Below are positions 17,753-26,031 of a DNA stretch of 64,000 nt, piece by piece. The stretch covers positions 1,755,501 through 1,819,500 of the forward strand of contig NZ_VCBX02000001.1 of assembly GCF_005938745.2 (NCBI RefSeq), in the 5' to 3' direction. Origin of the DNA: Rhodococcus sp. KBS0724. GTDB lineage: Bacteria; Actinomycetota; Actinomycetes; Mycobacteriales; Mycobacteriaceae. Numbering within the stretch: the stretch's first letter is position 1; each line of letters begins with the position of its first letter. Under the pieces are notes generated by a model. It worked only from the letters and a program-made list of their open reading frames with translations, did no database searches and had not been told where the DNA came from. The position numbers and the translations under genes were made by a program.

Positions 17753-19387
17753 ATGGACGGCGTTACCGCGGTACCGATTCCGGCCAACGAGCCGGTTCAT
17801 TCCTACGCGCCGGGCAGCCCCGAGCGAGCACGGCTCCGATCGGCGCTTCGCAGTCTGTCCGACGAGCACCTCGAGATTCCGCACGTGATCGGTGGAGTAG
17901 AGGTACGCGGTGCGGGTGCGCCGGTCGATGTTGTCGAACCGCACCGGCACTCGCACGTGCTCGGCACGTTTCGCAACGGCACCGGCGAAGACGCTGCCCG
18001 GGCGATCGAGGCAGCCTCGGCAGCAGCGCCAGGTTGGCGCGAGCTGTCGTTCGACGACCGAGCTGCCGTGCTTCTGAGAGCTGCCGATCTTCTGTCCGGC
18101 CCGTGGCGCGAGCGGATCGCGGCGGCAACGATGCTTGGTCAGTCGAAGTCCGTGCAACAGGCCGAGATTGACGCTCCGTGTGAGTTGGTGGACTTCTGGC
18201 GATTCAACGTGCACTTTGCGCGTCAGATCCTGGAGGAGCAACCACAATCGTCGCCGGGGGTCTGGAATCGAATGGACTACCGGCCGCTCGAAGGATTTGT
18301 CTACGCCATCACGCCTTTCAATTTCACGGCGATCGCCGGCAATCTTCCGACCGCCCCGGCGCTGATGGGTAACACAGTTCTCTGGAAGCCATCGCCGACA
18401 CAAAGCGTCGCCGCTTATCTGACGCTGAAAGTTCTCGAGGAAGCCGGTCTGCCTCCCGGCGTGATCAATCTGGTGACCGGAGACGGCCCGGATATTTCCG
18501 CGGTGGCACTGCAGGATCGGCGCCTCGCGGGAATTCACTTCACGGGTTCGACTCGAACGTTCAAATCGCTGTGGGCGCAGGTCGGTGCAAACATCGACAA
18601 GTATGCAGGTTATCCGCGTCTGGTCGGCGAGACCGGCGGCAAGGACTTTGTTGTCGCGCACGCCTCGGCAGACCCGGAAATCCTCACGACGGCCCTGATC
18701 CGAGGCGCCTACGAATACCAAGGCCAGAAGTGTTCGGCGGCCTCACGCGCCTACATCCCCCGAAGCCTGTGGGCATCGATGAGAGACGGCCTTCTCGGGC
18801 AGGTCGACGCAATCAACTACGGCGACGTCAGCGATCTCGAGAATTTCGGCGGCGCAGTCATCGACCTTCGGGCGTTCGACAAGAGTGCGGCGGCAATCGA
18901 GCGCGCGGGGGTCACCGCCGGCATCAAGATCGCTGTCGGAGGTAAGGCCGACGACAGCGTCGGATACTTCGTTCGGCCAACGGTTCTGCTGGTGGACGAT
19001 CCGCGTGATGAGGCCATGACACACGAGTATTTCGGCCCGATCCTGTCGATCCACGTCTACGACGACGATTCCTTTGCCGCGGTCCTGGCCGAGGTGGATG
19101 CTGCGACGCCTTACGCGTTGACCGGATCGATTTTTGCCACCGATCGAGCGGCGGTAGCTCAGGCCACCGGTGCACTGCGTTTCACCGCCGGCAATTTCTA
19201 CGTCAACGACAAGCCGAGCGGGGCAGTAGTGGGACAGCAGCCTTTCGGTGGTGCTCGCGGATCCGGCACCAACGACAAGGCGGGTTCGCCCATCAACCTG
19301 TTGCGCTGGGTGTCGGCGCGCACGGTCAAGGAAACCTTTGTCGCTCCGACGGACTACCGATATCCGCACATGGGGAATGAAACGTGA
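17753..19387 (+). CDS. pruA: L-glutamate gamma-semialdehyde dehydrogenase (P5C dehydrogenase)
   Basis: This 544-residue aldehyde dehydrogenase has the catalytic Glu in G-E-T-G-G-K-D (about residue 303) and the nucleophile in Q-K-C-S-A-A (about residue 332). Length and the G-T-N-D-K-A-G C-terminal region identify the monofunctional P5C dehydrogenase of proline catabolism (Rv1187). It oxidises P5C semialdehyde to glutamate with NAD. In M. tuberculosis the proline dehydrogenase putB follows directly; here fadD36 follows instead, so the first pathway enzyme must be elsewhere. It is divergent from the cyclase operon, with 102 bp between. Confidence 0.95.
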   Translation: MDGVTAVPIPANEPVHSYAPGSPERARLRSALRSLSDEHLEIPHVIGGVEVRGAGAPVDVVEPHRHSHVLGTFRNGTGEDAARAIEAASAAAPGWRELSFDDRAAVLLRAADLLSGPWRERIAAATMLGQSKSVQQAEIDAPCELVDFWRFNVHFARQILEEQPQSSPGVWNRMDYRPLEGFVYAITPFNFTAIAGNLPTAPALMGNTVLWKPSPTQSVAAYLTLKVLEEAGLPPGVINLVTGDGPDISAVALQDRRLAGIHFTGSTRTFKSLWAQVGANIDKYAGYPRLVGETGGKDFVVAHASADPEILTTALIRGAYEYQGQKCSAASRAYIPRSLWASMRDGLLGQVDAINYGDVSDLENFGGAVIDLRAFDKSAAAIERAGVTAGIKIAVGGKADDSVGYFVRPTVLLVDDPRDEAMTHEYFGPILSIHVYDDDSFAAVLAEVDAATPYALTGSIFATDRAAVAQATGALRFTAGNFYVNDKPSGAVVGQQPFGGARGSGTNDKAGSPINLLRWVSARTVKETFVAPTDYRYPHMGNET

Positions 19388-19474
19388 AACCGTCTGCTGC
19401 GCTCACCAATGCGGCGCACCGCGACATAGATGCTGCGGCGCAGTGGGTTCACTGCGTTGTGAGATGCTGTCAAA

Positions 19475-20893
19475 ATGCTGCTTCGATCACTGAATCCCCT
19501 TGCCATTGCCCGCGGCGACGATGTCGACGATGCGATCACCATCGGGGATACGGTTCTCTCGCGCGGCCATATTCTCGGCGCTGCGACCTCGGTTGCCGAG
19601 CGCGTTGCGCAGGCCGAGCGCGTTGCAGTGCTGGCGACCCCCACGGCAAAGACCATTCTGGCAGTAGTCGGAGCGCTGATCGCCGGTGTCACTGTTGTTC
19701 CTGTGCCGCCGGATTCGGGAACAGCTGAGCGCGAACACATACTGAAGGACTCCGGCGCCCAGGCGTGGCTGGGGGAGACCGACGAATTGTGTGTCGGCCT
19801 GCCGGTGGTTCCGGTTCGCCTGCACGCCCGTTCGTGGCACAGCTACCCCGAACCGGCGCCGCAGTCCACTGCATTTGTCCTCTACACCTCAGGAACGACC
19901 GGACCGCCGAAGGGCGTGCTGCTGAGCCGGCAGGCAATTGCCGCAGGTCTCGACGCATTGGCCGAGGCTTGGCAGTGGACGCATCGAGACACCGTTGTGC
20001 ATGGGTTGCCGCTGTTCCACGTCCACGGACTGATTCTGGGCGTGCTCGGACCGCTGCGGGTGGGCAGTCGGCTGATCCACACGGTCAAGCCGACACCGCA
20101 GGCGTATGCGGAGGCCGGCGGCTCGCTTTACTTCGGGGTGCCGACGGTGTGGTCACGAATTGCCGACGACGAGGCGTCCGCCCGGGCGTTGGCTTCGGCC
20201 AGGTTGCTCGTGTCCGGAAGTGCACCTCTGCCGGTGCCGGTGTTCGAGAAGTTGCGCGACCTCACCGGCCACGCGCCCATCGAGCGCTACGGAATGAGCG
20301 AAACCATGCTGACCCTGAGCACCCGCGCTGACGGCGAGCGTCGGCCAGGCTGGGTGGGTGTACCAGTGCGCGGCGTGGAGACCCGGTTGCGCGACGAGGC
20401 CGGTAACGACGTGCCTCACGACGGCGAGAGCATCGGCGGACTTCAGGTTCGTGGACCCATGTTGTTCGACGGCTACCTCAATCGCCCCGATGCCACTGCC
20501 GAATCGTGGACCGACGACGGGTTCTTCAAGACCGGTGACGTCGCTGTCATCGACGAGGGCGGATTCCATCGCATCGTGGGGCGTGAATCCATCGATCTGA
20601 TCAAGTCGGGCGGCTTCCGGGTGGGTGCCGGCGAGATCGAGACGGCCATTCTGGGGCATCCCTCCGTCGCCGAGGTCGCGGTGGTCGGTGTTCCCGATCC
20701 GGACCTGGGCCAGCGGATTGTGGCGTGGGTTGTCCGGCGGGCCTCCGCACCGGACGTTACGGAATCGGACCTCGTGGATCTGGTGAGTGCGGAGCTGTCC
20801 GCGCACAAACGTCCGCGCGAAATTCGGTTTGTCGACACACTGCCGCGGAACGCGATGGGCAAGGTGCAAAAGCGCTTGTTGCTGCCCGAATAA
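19475..20893 (+). CDS. fadD36: Acyl-CoA synthetase, FadD36/MatB-like
   Basis: The 472-residue ANL-superfamily enzyme has the P-loop Y-T-S-G-T-T-G-P-P-K-G (about 138-148), the Y-G-M-S-E-T motif, F-K-T-G-D and the C-terminal catalytic Lys in A-M-G-K-V-Q-K (about 463). The short length and overall layout resemble malonyl-CoA synthetase MatB and FadD36 (Rv1193) more than long-chain FadDs. Substrate is likely a short or dicarboxylic acid, an inference. Upstream 87 bp holds no clear promoter; it may be co-transcribed with pruA. Confidence 0.87.
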   Translation: MLLRSLNPLAIARGDDVDDAITIGDTVLSRGHILGAATSVAERVAQAERVAVLATPTAKTILAVVGALIAGVTVVPVPPDSGTAEREHILKDSGAQAWLGETDELCVGLPVVPVRLHARSWHSYPEPAPQSTAFVLYTSGTTGPPKGVLLSRQAIAAGLDALAEAWQWTHRDTVVHGLPLFHVHGLILGVLGPLRVGSRLIHTVKPTPQAYAEAGGSLYFGVPTVWSRIADDEASARALASARLLVSGSAPLPVPVFEKLRDLTGHAPIERYGMSETMLTLSTRADGERRPGWVGVPVRGVETRLRDEAGNDVPHDGESIGGLQVRGPMLFDGYLNRPDATAESWTDDGFFKTGDVAVIDEGGFHRIVGRESIDLIKSGGFRVGAGEIETAILGHPSVAEVAVVGVPDPDLGQRIVAWVVRRASAPDVTESDLVDLVSAELSAHKRPREIRFVDTLPRNAMGKVQKRLLLPE

Positions 20894-20903
20894 TCTTGTT
20901 TGG

Positions 20904-20931
20904 TTGGTTTTTCTGTGTTTTTCGCTACACT
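20904..20931 (+). promoter_or_regulatory. Putative sigma-A promoter of the VWA gene
   Basis: TTGGTT (20904-20909) and TACACT (20926-20931) are spaced 16 bp in a T-rich stretch directly after the fadD36 stop. The hexamers suit a housekeeping sigma factor and lie about 60 bp before the downstream start codon. Confidence 0.45.
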
Positions 20932-20951
20932 ACCCGCCGGTAAGACTTGCA

Positions 20952-20971
20952 CCAGTTGCGCGCGCAACTGG
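20952..20971. repeat. 20-bp perfect palindrome before the VWA gene
   Basis: CCAGTTGCGC followed by its exact reverse complement ends 3 bp before the SD (GGAGGG, 20975-20980) of the gene starting at 20991 and begins about 20 bp after the putative -10. It could be an operator for a dimeric repressor or an RNA hairpin next to the ribosome binding site. Confidence 0.6.
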
Positions 20972-20990
20972 CATCGGAGGGACAGGTTTC

Positions 20991-22586
20991 ATGGCGGGCG
21001 GACGGCATTCGAGCGCTGACAGCGGGCGATCATTCGGTTTTTACGCAGTCGGCGGGATGGTTGCGCTGGCGCTCGTTGCCACCGGAATTGTCGTGTTCAA
21101 GGCCGTGCAACCCGATACCTGCGACAGTGTCGACGAATTCACCCTGGCCGCAGACCCGTCCATCGCGTCGTCGGTATCCGAGGTGCTGGCTGGAACGACC
21201 CCGGAGCAGACGGACTGCATGCACGTCGTCGTCGAAGCAGCACTGCCAGGCGACGTGGTCGGGCGACTGGGGAAGGGCGCCGACGCACCGGACCTGTGGA
21301 TTCCGGACTCCACGTCGTGGATAAGCAAGGCGGCTCTCACCGCCGCCGGTCCGGTTGCTGCCGTCGGTGGTTCCATCGCGACGTCCCCAGTGGTGTTGGC
21401 ATCCGGCGGCGAGGAGTTTGCCGATTGGCTGTCGGTGCTCAAAGTGCCGGACCTGGCCCTCGGCAATCCGCTGTCCACCGGAATCGCGTCCGCCCCGATC
21501 CAGGCTGCACTTGCCGAGAGCGGGAGCAGTGCAGATTCGGTACGCACCGCGCTGGTGCCGCACGCTCAGGCAGAGAGCGTGCGCGCTGAGGACCAACCCG
21601 TCGGCGCGAAGATGCTGACCGAACTTGTCAGTACCGGCAAGGTCGGGGTGTCGACCGAACAGCAGGTTACCCAGTTCGCGAACGCGTCCATCAGCGCCAC
21701 GGTTCCGTCCACCGGAACCGTGCTGATGGACTATCCGTTGGCGGTGAGTGCCTCGGCGCCGGATCGCCACTATGCCGCGGCGCAGAAAGCCAAAGTTCTC
21801 GCCACGGTGTTCGCGAGCGACGAGGCGCAGGAAGTTCTGGCTCGCAACGGTTTTCGTGACCAGTCCGGTGAGGGGCAGGTTGCCGGCGGTGTCGGAGCCG
21901 TCCAGGCTCTGCCGGTGCCGGATCAAGCCGCACTCGACAAGACGCTCGGGGCCTGGGCGTTGTTGGCCAAACCGATCCGCACCCTCGTCGCCATCGACGT
22001 GTCGTCGTCGATGGACTTCCCGGCCGCCGGGGGGAAGACCCGCATGGACCTCACGACAGCTGCCGCACTCACCGGAAACCAGGTGTTCCCGGACAGCGTC
22101 GCCGCCGGACTCTGGGCCTTCTCCCAGGGCATGAACGGAACGCAGGACTACCAGGAACTGGTTCCGATTCGCCGCTACGACACCATGGTTGGCGGAATAT
22201 CGCAGCGTGCACTCATGGCTGAGCAGACCAAGAAGCTGACACAACTCAAGCGCGGTGCAACGGGCCTCTACGACACCACGCTTGCGGCGTTTCGGAAAGT
22301 TCAGGAATCCTACGACCCGCGCGCCGTCAACAGCGTGATCATTCTGACCGACGGTGCCAACGAGGATCCCGACAGCATCACGCGCGAGCAATTGCTCGAC
22401 GTGCTCGAACGGGAACAGGATCCGGCGCGACCGGTGATCATCGTGACTATCGGAATTACCGACGACGCCGATGCGGCTGCGCTGGCGGACATTTCACGCG
22501 TGACCGGTGGGTCCACCTACATCGCCCGTGATCCGTCGGAAATCTCCGGCGTGTTCGTCAACGCACTGGCTCACCGCGGCGCTTAG
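20991..22586 (+). CDS. Membrane-anchored binding-protein/VWA fusion protein
   Basis: The 531-residue protein has a single N-terminal anchor (about 18-38). A periplasmic-binding-protein-like domain follows (about 45-320; a substrate-binding fold with W-I-P-D-S-x-x-W as in ABC binding proteins), then a von Willebrand A domain with the MIDAS motif D-V-S-S-S-M-D (about 336-342) and I-L-T-D-G near residue 450. The architecture resembles actinobacterial extracellular solute-binding/VWA proteins of unknown role. The ATG at 20991 has GGAGGG 10 nt upstream; the frame open from 20787 overlaps fadD36 and is rejected. The stop shares CTTAG with the convergent map stop. Confidence 0.82.
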   Translation: MAGGRHSSADSGRSFGFYAVGGMVALALVATGIVVFKAVQPDTCDSVDEFTLAADPSIASSVSEVLAGTTPEQTDCMHVVVEAALPGDVVGRLGKGADAPDLWIPDSTSWISKAALTAAGPVAAVGGSIATSPVVLASGGEEFADWLSVLKVPDLALGNPLSTGIASAPIQAALAESGSSADSVRTALVPHAQAESVRAEDQPVGAKMLTELVSTGKVGVSTEQQVTQFANASISATVPSTGTVLMDYPLAVSASAPDRHYAAAQKAKVLATVFASDEAQEVLARNGFRDQSGEGQVAGGVGAVQALPVPDQAALDKTLGAWALLAKPIRTLVAIDVSSSMDFPAAGGKTRMDLTTAAALTGNQVFPDSVAAGLWAFSQGMNGTQDYQELVPIRRYDTMVGGISQRALMAEQTKKLTQLKRGATGLYDTTLAAFRKVQESYDPRAVNSVIILTDGANEDPDSITREQLLDVLEREQDPARPVIIVTIGITDDADAAALADISRVTGGSTYIARDPSEISGVFVNALAHRGA

Positions 22587-23344
22587 GCAGTCAGCACGAG
22601 TGGGTCACCGTCGGTGACGGCAATGGTGTGTTCGCTGTGCGCGGTGCGTGATCCGTCGGCTGAGCGGATAGTCCATCCGTCTTCGTCGAAGACGATCTTG
22701 TCGGTGGTGAGAGCGAACCACGGTTCGATCGCGATGGTCAGCCCGCGTCGCAGTTTCATGCCACGACCTGCGCGTCCGGTGTTGGGGATGTGCGGATCTT
22801 CGTGCATCGTGCGGCCGAGTCCGTGGCCACCGAACTCGGTGTTGACCGGGTAGCCGTAATCAGCTGCGACGCCGCCGATTGCAGCGGAGATGTCGCCGAG
22901 GCGGTTGCCTGGGCGGGCCACTGCGATAGCTGCGGCGAGGGCGCGTTCGGTAGCTTCGATGAGGCGTTGGTCCTCAGCACGGGGAACGCCGACGACGAGA
23001 CTGCGTGCCGAGTCGGCAACCCACCCGTCGATGGAGACCGCGATGTCCATGGTCAGCAGATCGCCGTCCTGCAACACGTAGTCGTGCGGAAGTCCGTGCA
23101 GCACTGCGTCGTTGACGGACAGGCAGATGACATTGCGGAACGGTCCACGCCCGAAGGATGGTGAGTAGTCCCAGTAGCAGGACACGGCGCCGCGTTCTTT
23201 GATCAGGTCGCGGGCACGGTGCTCGAGGTCCAGGAGATTGACTCCTGGCTTGGCGCGAGCAGCGAGGTCGGTGAGTAGTTCGGCAATGAATGTGCCGGTG
23301 ACGCGCATTGCTTCGATCTCACGGTCGGTCTTCAGTTCCACCAT
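22583..23344 (-). CDS. map: Type I methionine aminopeptidase (paralogue)
   Basis: The 253-residue enzyme keeps all five metal ligands of MetAP (D100, D111, H174, E207, E238) and the substrate His (H83). It lacks the N-terminal SH3-binding extension of mycobacterial MapB. MetAP removes the initiator Met co-translationally. An essential housekeeping copy is normally linked to adk-secY, so this is probably an additional one. It is divergent from a small XRE regulator, with a palindromic operator over the promoter (23362-23377). Start ATG at 23344 has AAAGGA upstream. Confidence 0.93.
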   Translation of the reverse strand: MVELKTDREIEAMRVTGTFIAELLTDLAARAKPGVNLLDLEHRARDLIKERGAVSCYWDYSPSFGRGPFRNVICLSVNDAVLHGLPHDYVLQDGDLLTMDIAVSIDGWVADSARSLVVGVPRAEDQRLIEATERALAAAIAVARPGNRLGDISAAIGGVAADYGYPVNTEFGGHGLGRTMHEDPHIPNTGRAGRGMKLRRGLTIAIEPWFALTTDKIVFDEDGWTIRSADGSRTAHSEHTIAVTDGDPLVLTA

Positions 23345-23361
23345 CGGGGGATTCCTTTCGT

Positions 23362-23391
23362 TGGTATTAAAATACCACTGAGGGTTGGTAT
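23362..23391. promoter_or_regulatory. Palindromic operator between map and the XRE gene
   Basis: TGGTATTAAAATACCA (23362-23377) is an inverted repeat with 7-bp arms around AA, and a third half-site TTGGTAT lies at 23385-23391. The repeat overlaps AT-rich sequence that could serve as the map -10, and the third half-site overlaps the TATGCT -10 of the XRE gene. The arrangement suits autoregulation by a dimeric XRE repressor controlling both genes. Confidence 0.6.
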
Positions 23392-23400
23392 GCTGTTCCC
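23389..23400 (+). promoter_or_regulatory. -10 hexamer for a leaderless XRE transcript
   Basis: TATGCT (23389-23394) lies 6 nt before the ATG at 23401, a spacing that would put the transcription start at or next to the start codon. No SD is present. Confidence 0.5.
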
Positions 23401-23655
23401 ATGGTCCGTCTTCCGCTCACTCCCGCGCAGATTGCACTAGGTCAGCAGTTGGGCGCGTACCTGCGTCAAGCTCGGGGCGAGCGCACGCTCGTCGATGTGG
23501 CGGAGGCCGCCGCGATTTCACCGGAGACGTTGCGCAAGATCGAGACCGGGCGCATGCCGACGCCGGCGTTTGTCACGATTGCCGCGCTCGCCGATGTACT
23601 TTCAGTGCCACTCGATGAGCTTGCCCGGATCTGCCTCGCCCGCGTAACCGCTTAG
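23401..23655 (+). CDS. Small XRE-family helix-turn-helix regulator
   Basis: An 84-residue cytosolic protein made almost entirely of one HTH_3 domain (about residues 10-75: L-G-A-Y-L-R-Q-A-R, V-A-E-A-A-A-I-S-P-E-T-L-R-K-I-E-T-G-R). It probably binds as a dimer to the palindrome in its own upstream region and so controls itself and the divergent map gene. It has no ligand domain, so the inducing signal is unclear. The last 4 bp overlap the convergent HNH gene. Confidence 0.88.
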   Translation: MVRLPLTPAQIALGQQLGAYLRQARGERTLVDVAEAAAISPETLRKIETGRMPTPAFVTIAALADVLSVPLDELARICLARVTA

Positions 23656-24941
23656 GCGGCTTCGGGATTGGCCCACGGTATCGGGAGCGGCTGCGCGACC
23701 GACGAGTATCGGTGACCGGTCGGTGTTGTCGTGGTGAAGGAGTGCCTGGTACCGGGTGTGTGATCGTCGGTTTCGGCGTACCAGTCCAAGCCCTGTTTGG
23801 CGTAATTGCATGCCGCGCACAGTCCTGCACCGTTGACTGCGCTGGTGGCGCCGCCTCTCTGATGCTCGCGAATGTGGTCGCGATGACGAACGGGTGCATC
23901 GCACCACGGAGTGCGACAACTTCGATCGCGGAGATCGATCAACTGCGCCAGTCCCTTCGGGAAGATCCTGGACTTGGACTCCATCGCTGTCAGCTCTCCC
24001 GTCGTGGGTTGGGCATAGAGCTTCCGGATATGTGCGCTGGGGTGAGAGCCCTTGCCCGATTGTGCAATCCATTGTCGGGCAATGCCCGCTGGGATGGGTC
24101 CGTAACCGTTGACGTGCGCGGGGTCCGTGGCATCGCCGAAGAGCGTTCGGTCGGAAATTACAAGATTTACAGTGACGGGAGTGGGCGTGGCGCGGCCGAT
24201 TCCGGTGACTCGCTCGACGAGGAGATCGGCCATGATCTGAGCGCGCGTGCGATCGTCTCCGTGAGCCAGGACGGAATCCGCATCTCGCATCAGCGTGGCG
24301 TGAACGGCAACGCCTTCGGCGACCGGGAGTAGAACGCTGAGATAGCACATGGTGTCTGGTGCCGGCCGCGACGTCACGCGTCGGTCGCCTACGGCTTTGC
24401 GGGCGCGCCTAACCACACTTTCGGCATCTACCTCGGCGGTGCGGGCGCGGATTCTGGCGGTCAATTGTTGGTCGCCGCAGCCGGCTAGGTTCTCGGCGTC
24501 GCAGCAGAATTCGCGATCCACTGCGGCGCGATCTTGGACTGTGAGACAGGCGGTTTCGCGCATGAGAATGGTGGCCCGTTGCTCGCTGATGCTGCCGTGG
24601 ATCAGGAGCCTGAGTGTGTACGGCATCTCGTCGTTTAATGCGCGGGCAAGGCTCAGGTGTTGAGTGCCTGACCAGACTGATTCGCGTCGAGCGAGAGCAA
24701 CTTGGGCGTTGATTCCGCGGCTCTGATGTACAACTGGAACGCCGCGTTCACCACGGTCTTTGCGAGTGGAAGCATCCAGATCGGCAGCGAGCAATGCTTG
24801 TGCGCCGGCGCAACTGGCTTTCAGTTCCTCGAGTGCGCGCAGCAGGTCGATGCGTGCTGCGTTGTCGACAGATCGGTCCATGTCGATGAGTAATAAACGG
24901 AACTGCTTGACCGTGTGATCTGAAACTGCCGTCGTCATCAT
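23652..24941 (-). CDS. DUF222-HNH endonuclease-like protein (13E12 type)
   Basis: The 429-residue protein has an N-terminal helical DUF222 region and a C-terminal HNH nuclease domain with C-x4-C-x6-R-D-H-I-x-x-H and C-x2-C-N. It belongs to the family known in M. tuberculosis as the 13E12 repeat proteins, present in many near-identical copies in mycolate actinobacteria and sometimes associated with mobile or recombining loci. Biological substrate is unknown. The ATG at 24941 (or the next codon) follows a GGGGGG; an ATG at 24968 is possible. Lower GC and different codon choice than flanking genes hint at a different history. Confidence 0.85.
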   Translation of the reverse strand: MMTTAVSDHTVKQFRLLLIDMDRSVDNAARIDLLRALEELKASCAGAQALLAADLDASTRKDRGERGVPVVHQSRGINAQVALARRESVWSGTQHLSLARALNDEMPYTLRLLIHGSISEQRATILMRETACLTVQDRAAVDREFCCDAENLAGCGDQQLTARIRARTAEVDAESVVRRARKAVGDRRVTSRPAPDTMCYLSVLLPVAEGVAVHATLMRDADSVLAHGDDRTRAQIMADLLVERVTGIGRATPTPVTVNLVISDRTLFGDATDPAHVNGYGPIPAGIARQWIAQSGKGSHPSAHIRKLYAQPTTGELTAMESKSRIFPKGLAQLIDLRDRSCRTPWCDAPVRHRDHIREHQRGGATSAVNGAGLCAACNYAKQGLDWYAETDDHTPGTRHSFTTTTPTGHRYSSVAQPLPIPWANPEAA

Positions 24942-25119
24942 TGCCCCCCGGTAATGTCGAACGTGCATTCGATCTTACCGTCGAACACTTACCTGCGCAA
25001 TAGTTTTGACAAATAGAGAAGGTCTTTCGGCTCATTCATTGCGTCGCGGACGTCCGCAAAAGCAATTCGATCCCCGGCCATTGCCGCGCGGAGCAGATCT
25101 GGACCGATACGGTGTGCTC

Positions 25120-25971
25120 ATGCTCCGCCGATGGTTCGCAATCATGATCGTTGTACTCGCTGTCGCCGGCATCTGGCAGCTGACCACCCCTGACCGTCCT
25201 GTTGCCGTAATTGTCGGCGCCGAGACTCTGGAGTGCGCGACCCCGTATCCCATCGGCCCACTCCAGGAGACATCAGGGGCGACGGTTCCGGACGATTTCG
25301 TACCCGTCGCGGCCGTCACGTGCGACCCGATTGTCAGCGGCGACGTGGCGGCCGACCGAACCGTCAGCTTCTCTGCGCACCGTTGGGAGGGCGATTTCGG
25401 TTGGGCGGTGGAACTGCTGAACCGCTCGTCCTCGCACAGGACCGGGTTTCCCGGCTGCGGCGACAACTACAGCTTGGCCGTGCTGGAGGAATTCTGGTTG
25501 GTCGACGACCGAGGCCGCGCAATACGGCCGGGGTATCCCTCCGACTCGTGTGGATCACCGAAACCCGGTGGCCTGGCTGCTATCAAAGAACTGACGTCGG
25601 TTGGCAGTACCGAACATCGAATACCGTTGTCCGAAGATCAGATCTACGAACTGTCGAATTGCCGGCCGACGTTCCAACCTCCGACGATCGGTACCACAAT
25701 GCCGACGTCGCTGTCGGCGGGCAGCTATTTCTGTCGATTCTCCTCTACCGAATTTGTCGGTACATCGTCGACAATGGAAACCATCGACGGTCTCCCACCC
25801 GCACCCGACTGTGACGCAGTGGCCACCGAGGTGGCGTCGACGATCTACGTGGACAGTTTCACGAACCAGGAACAATTGCTCACCGTCGAGCTCGATGGCT
25901 GCCGCCGCGTCATCGCCGACGGGTATGCCCCACTGCAGGTGTCCGACGAGCTGTTGGAATCATTCCGGTAG
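25120..25971 (+). CDS. Membrane-anchored secreted protein, unknown
   Basis: The 283-residue protein has one N-terminal hydrophobic anchor (about residues 3-20), then an extracytoplasmic region with several cysteines (for example C37, C63, C110, C143, C181, C206) that could form disulfides. No recognised domain. The frame is open from 25006, but those residues are not hydrophobic or conserved-looking; the ATG at 25120 or a GTG at 25114 places the anchor at the N-terminus. An SD is weak. Confidence 0.65.
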   Translation: MLRRWFAIMIVVLAVAGIWQLTTPDRPVAVIVGAETLECATPYPIGPLQETSGATVPDDFVPVAAVTCDPIVSGDVAADRTVSFSAHRWEGDFGWAVELLNRSSSHRTGFPGCGDNYSLAVLEEFWLVDDRGRAIRPGYPSDSCGSPKPGGLAAIKELTSVGSTEHRIPLSEDQIYELSNCRPTFQPPTIGTTMPTSLSAGSYFCRFSSTEFVGTSSTMETIDGLPPAPDCDAVATEVASTIYVDSFTNQEQLLTVELDGCRRVIADGYAPLQVSDELLESFR

Positions 25972-26031
25972 GCCTGCGCGACCGCGAGTTTGCGGCTCCG
26001 TGTGTGGCGATCACTACAACAAGGAGCTCGA

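Noticed and set aside
18129..18721. N-terminal extension of the cyclase gene up to 18721
   Set aside because: Frame is open but antisense to pruA; an SD and family start occur at 17650.
21030..22391. 453-aa frame antisense to the VWA gene
   Set aside because: Complementary shadow of a supported gene with no start signal or domain.
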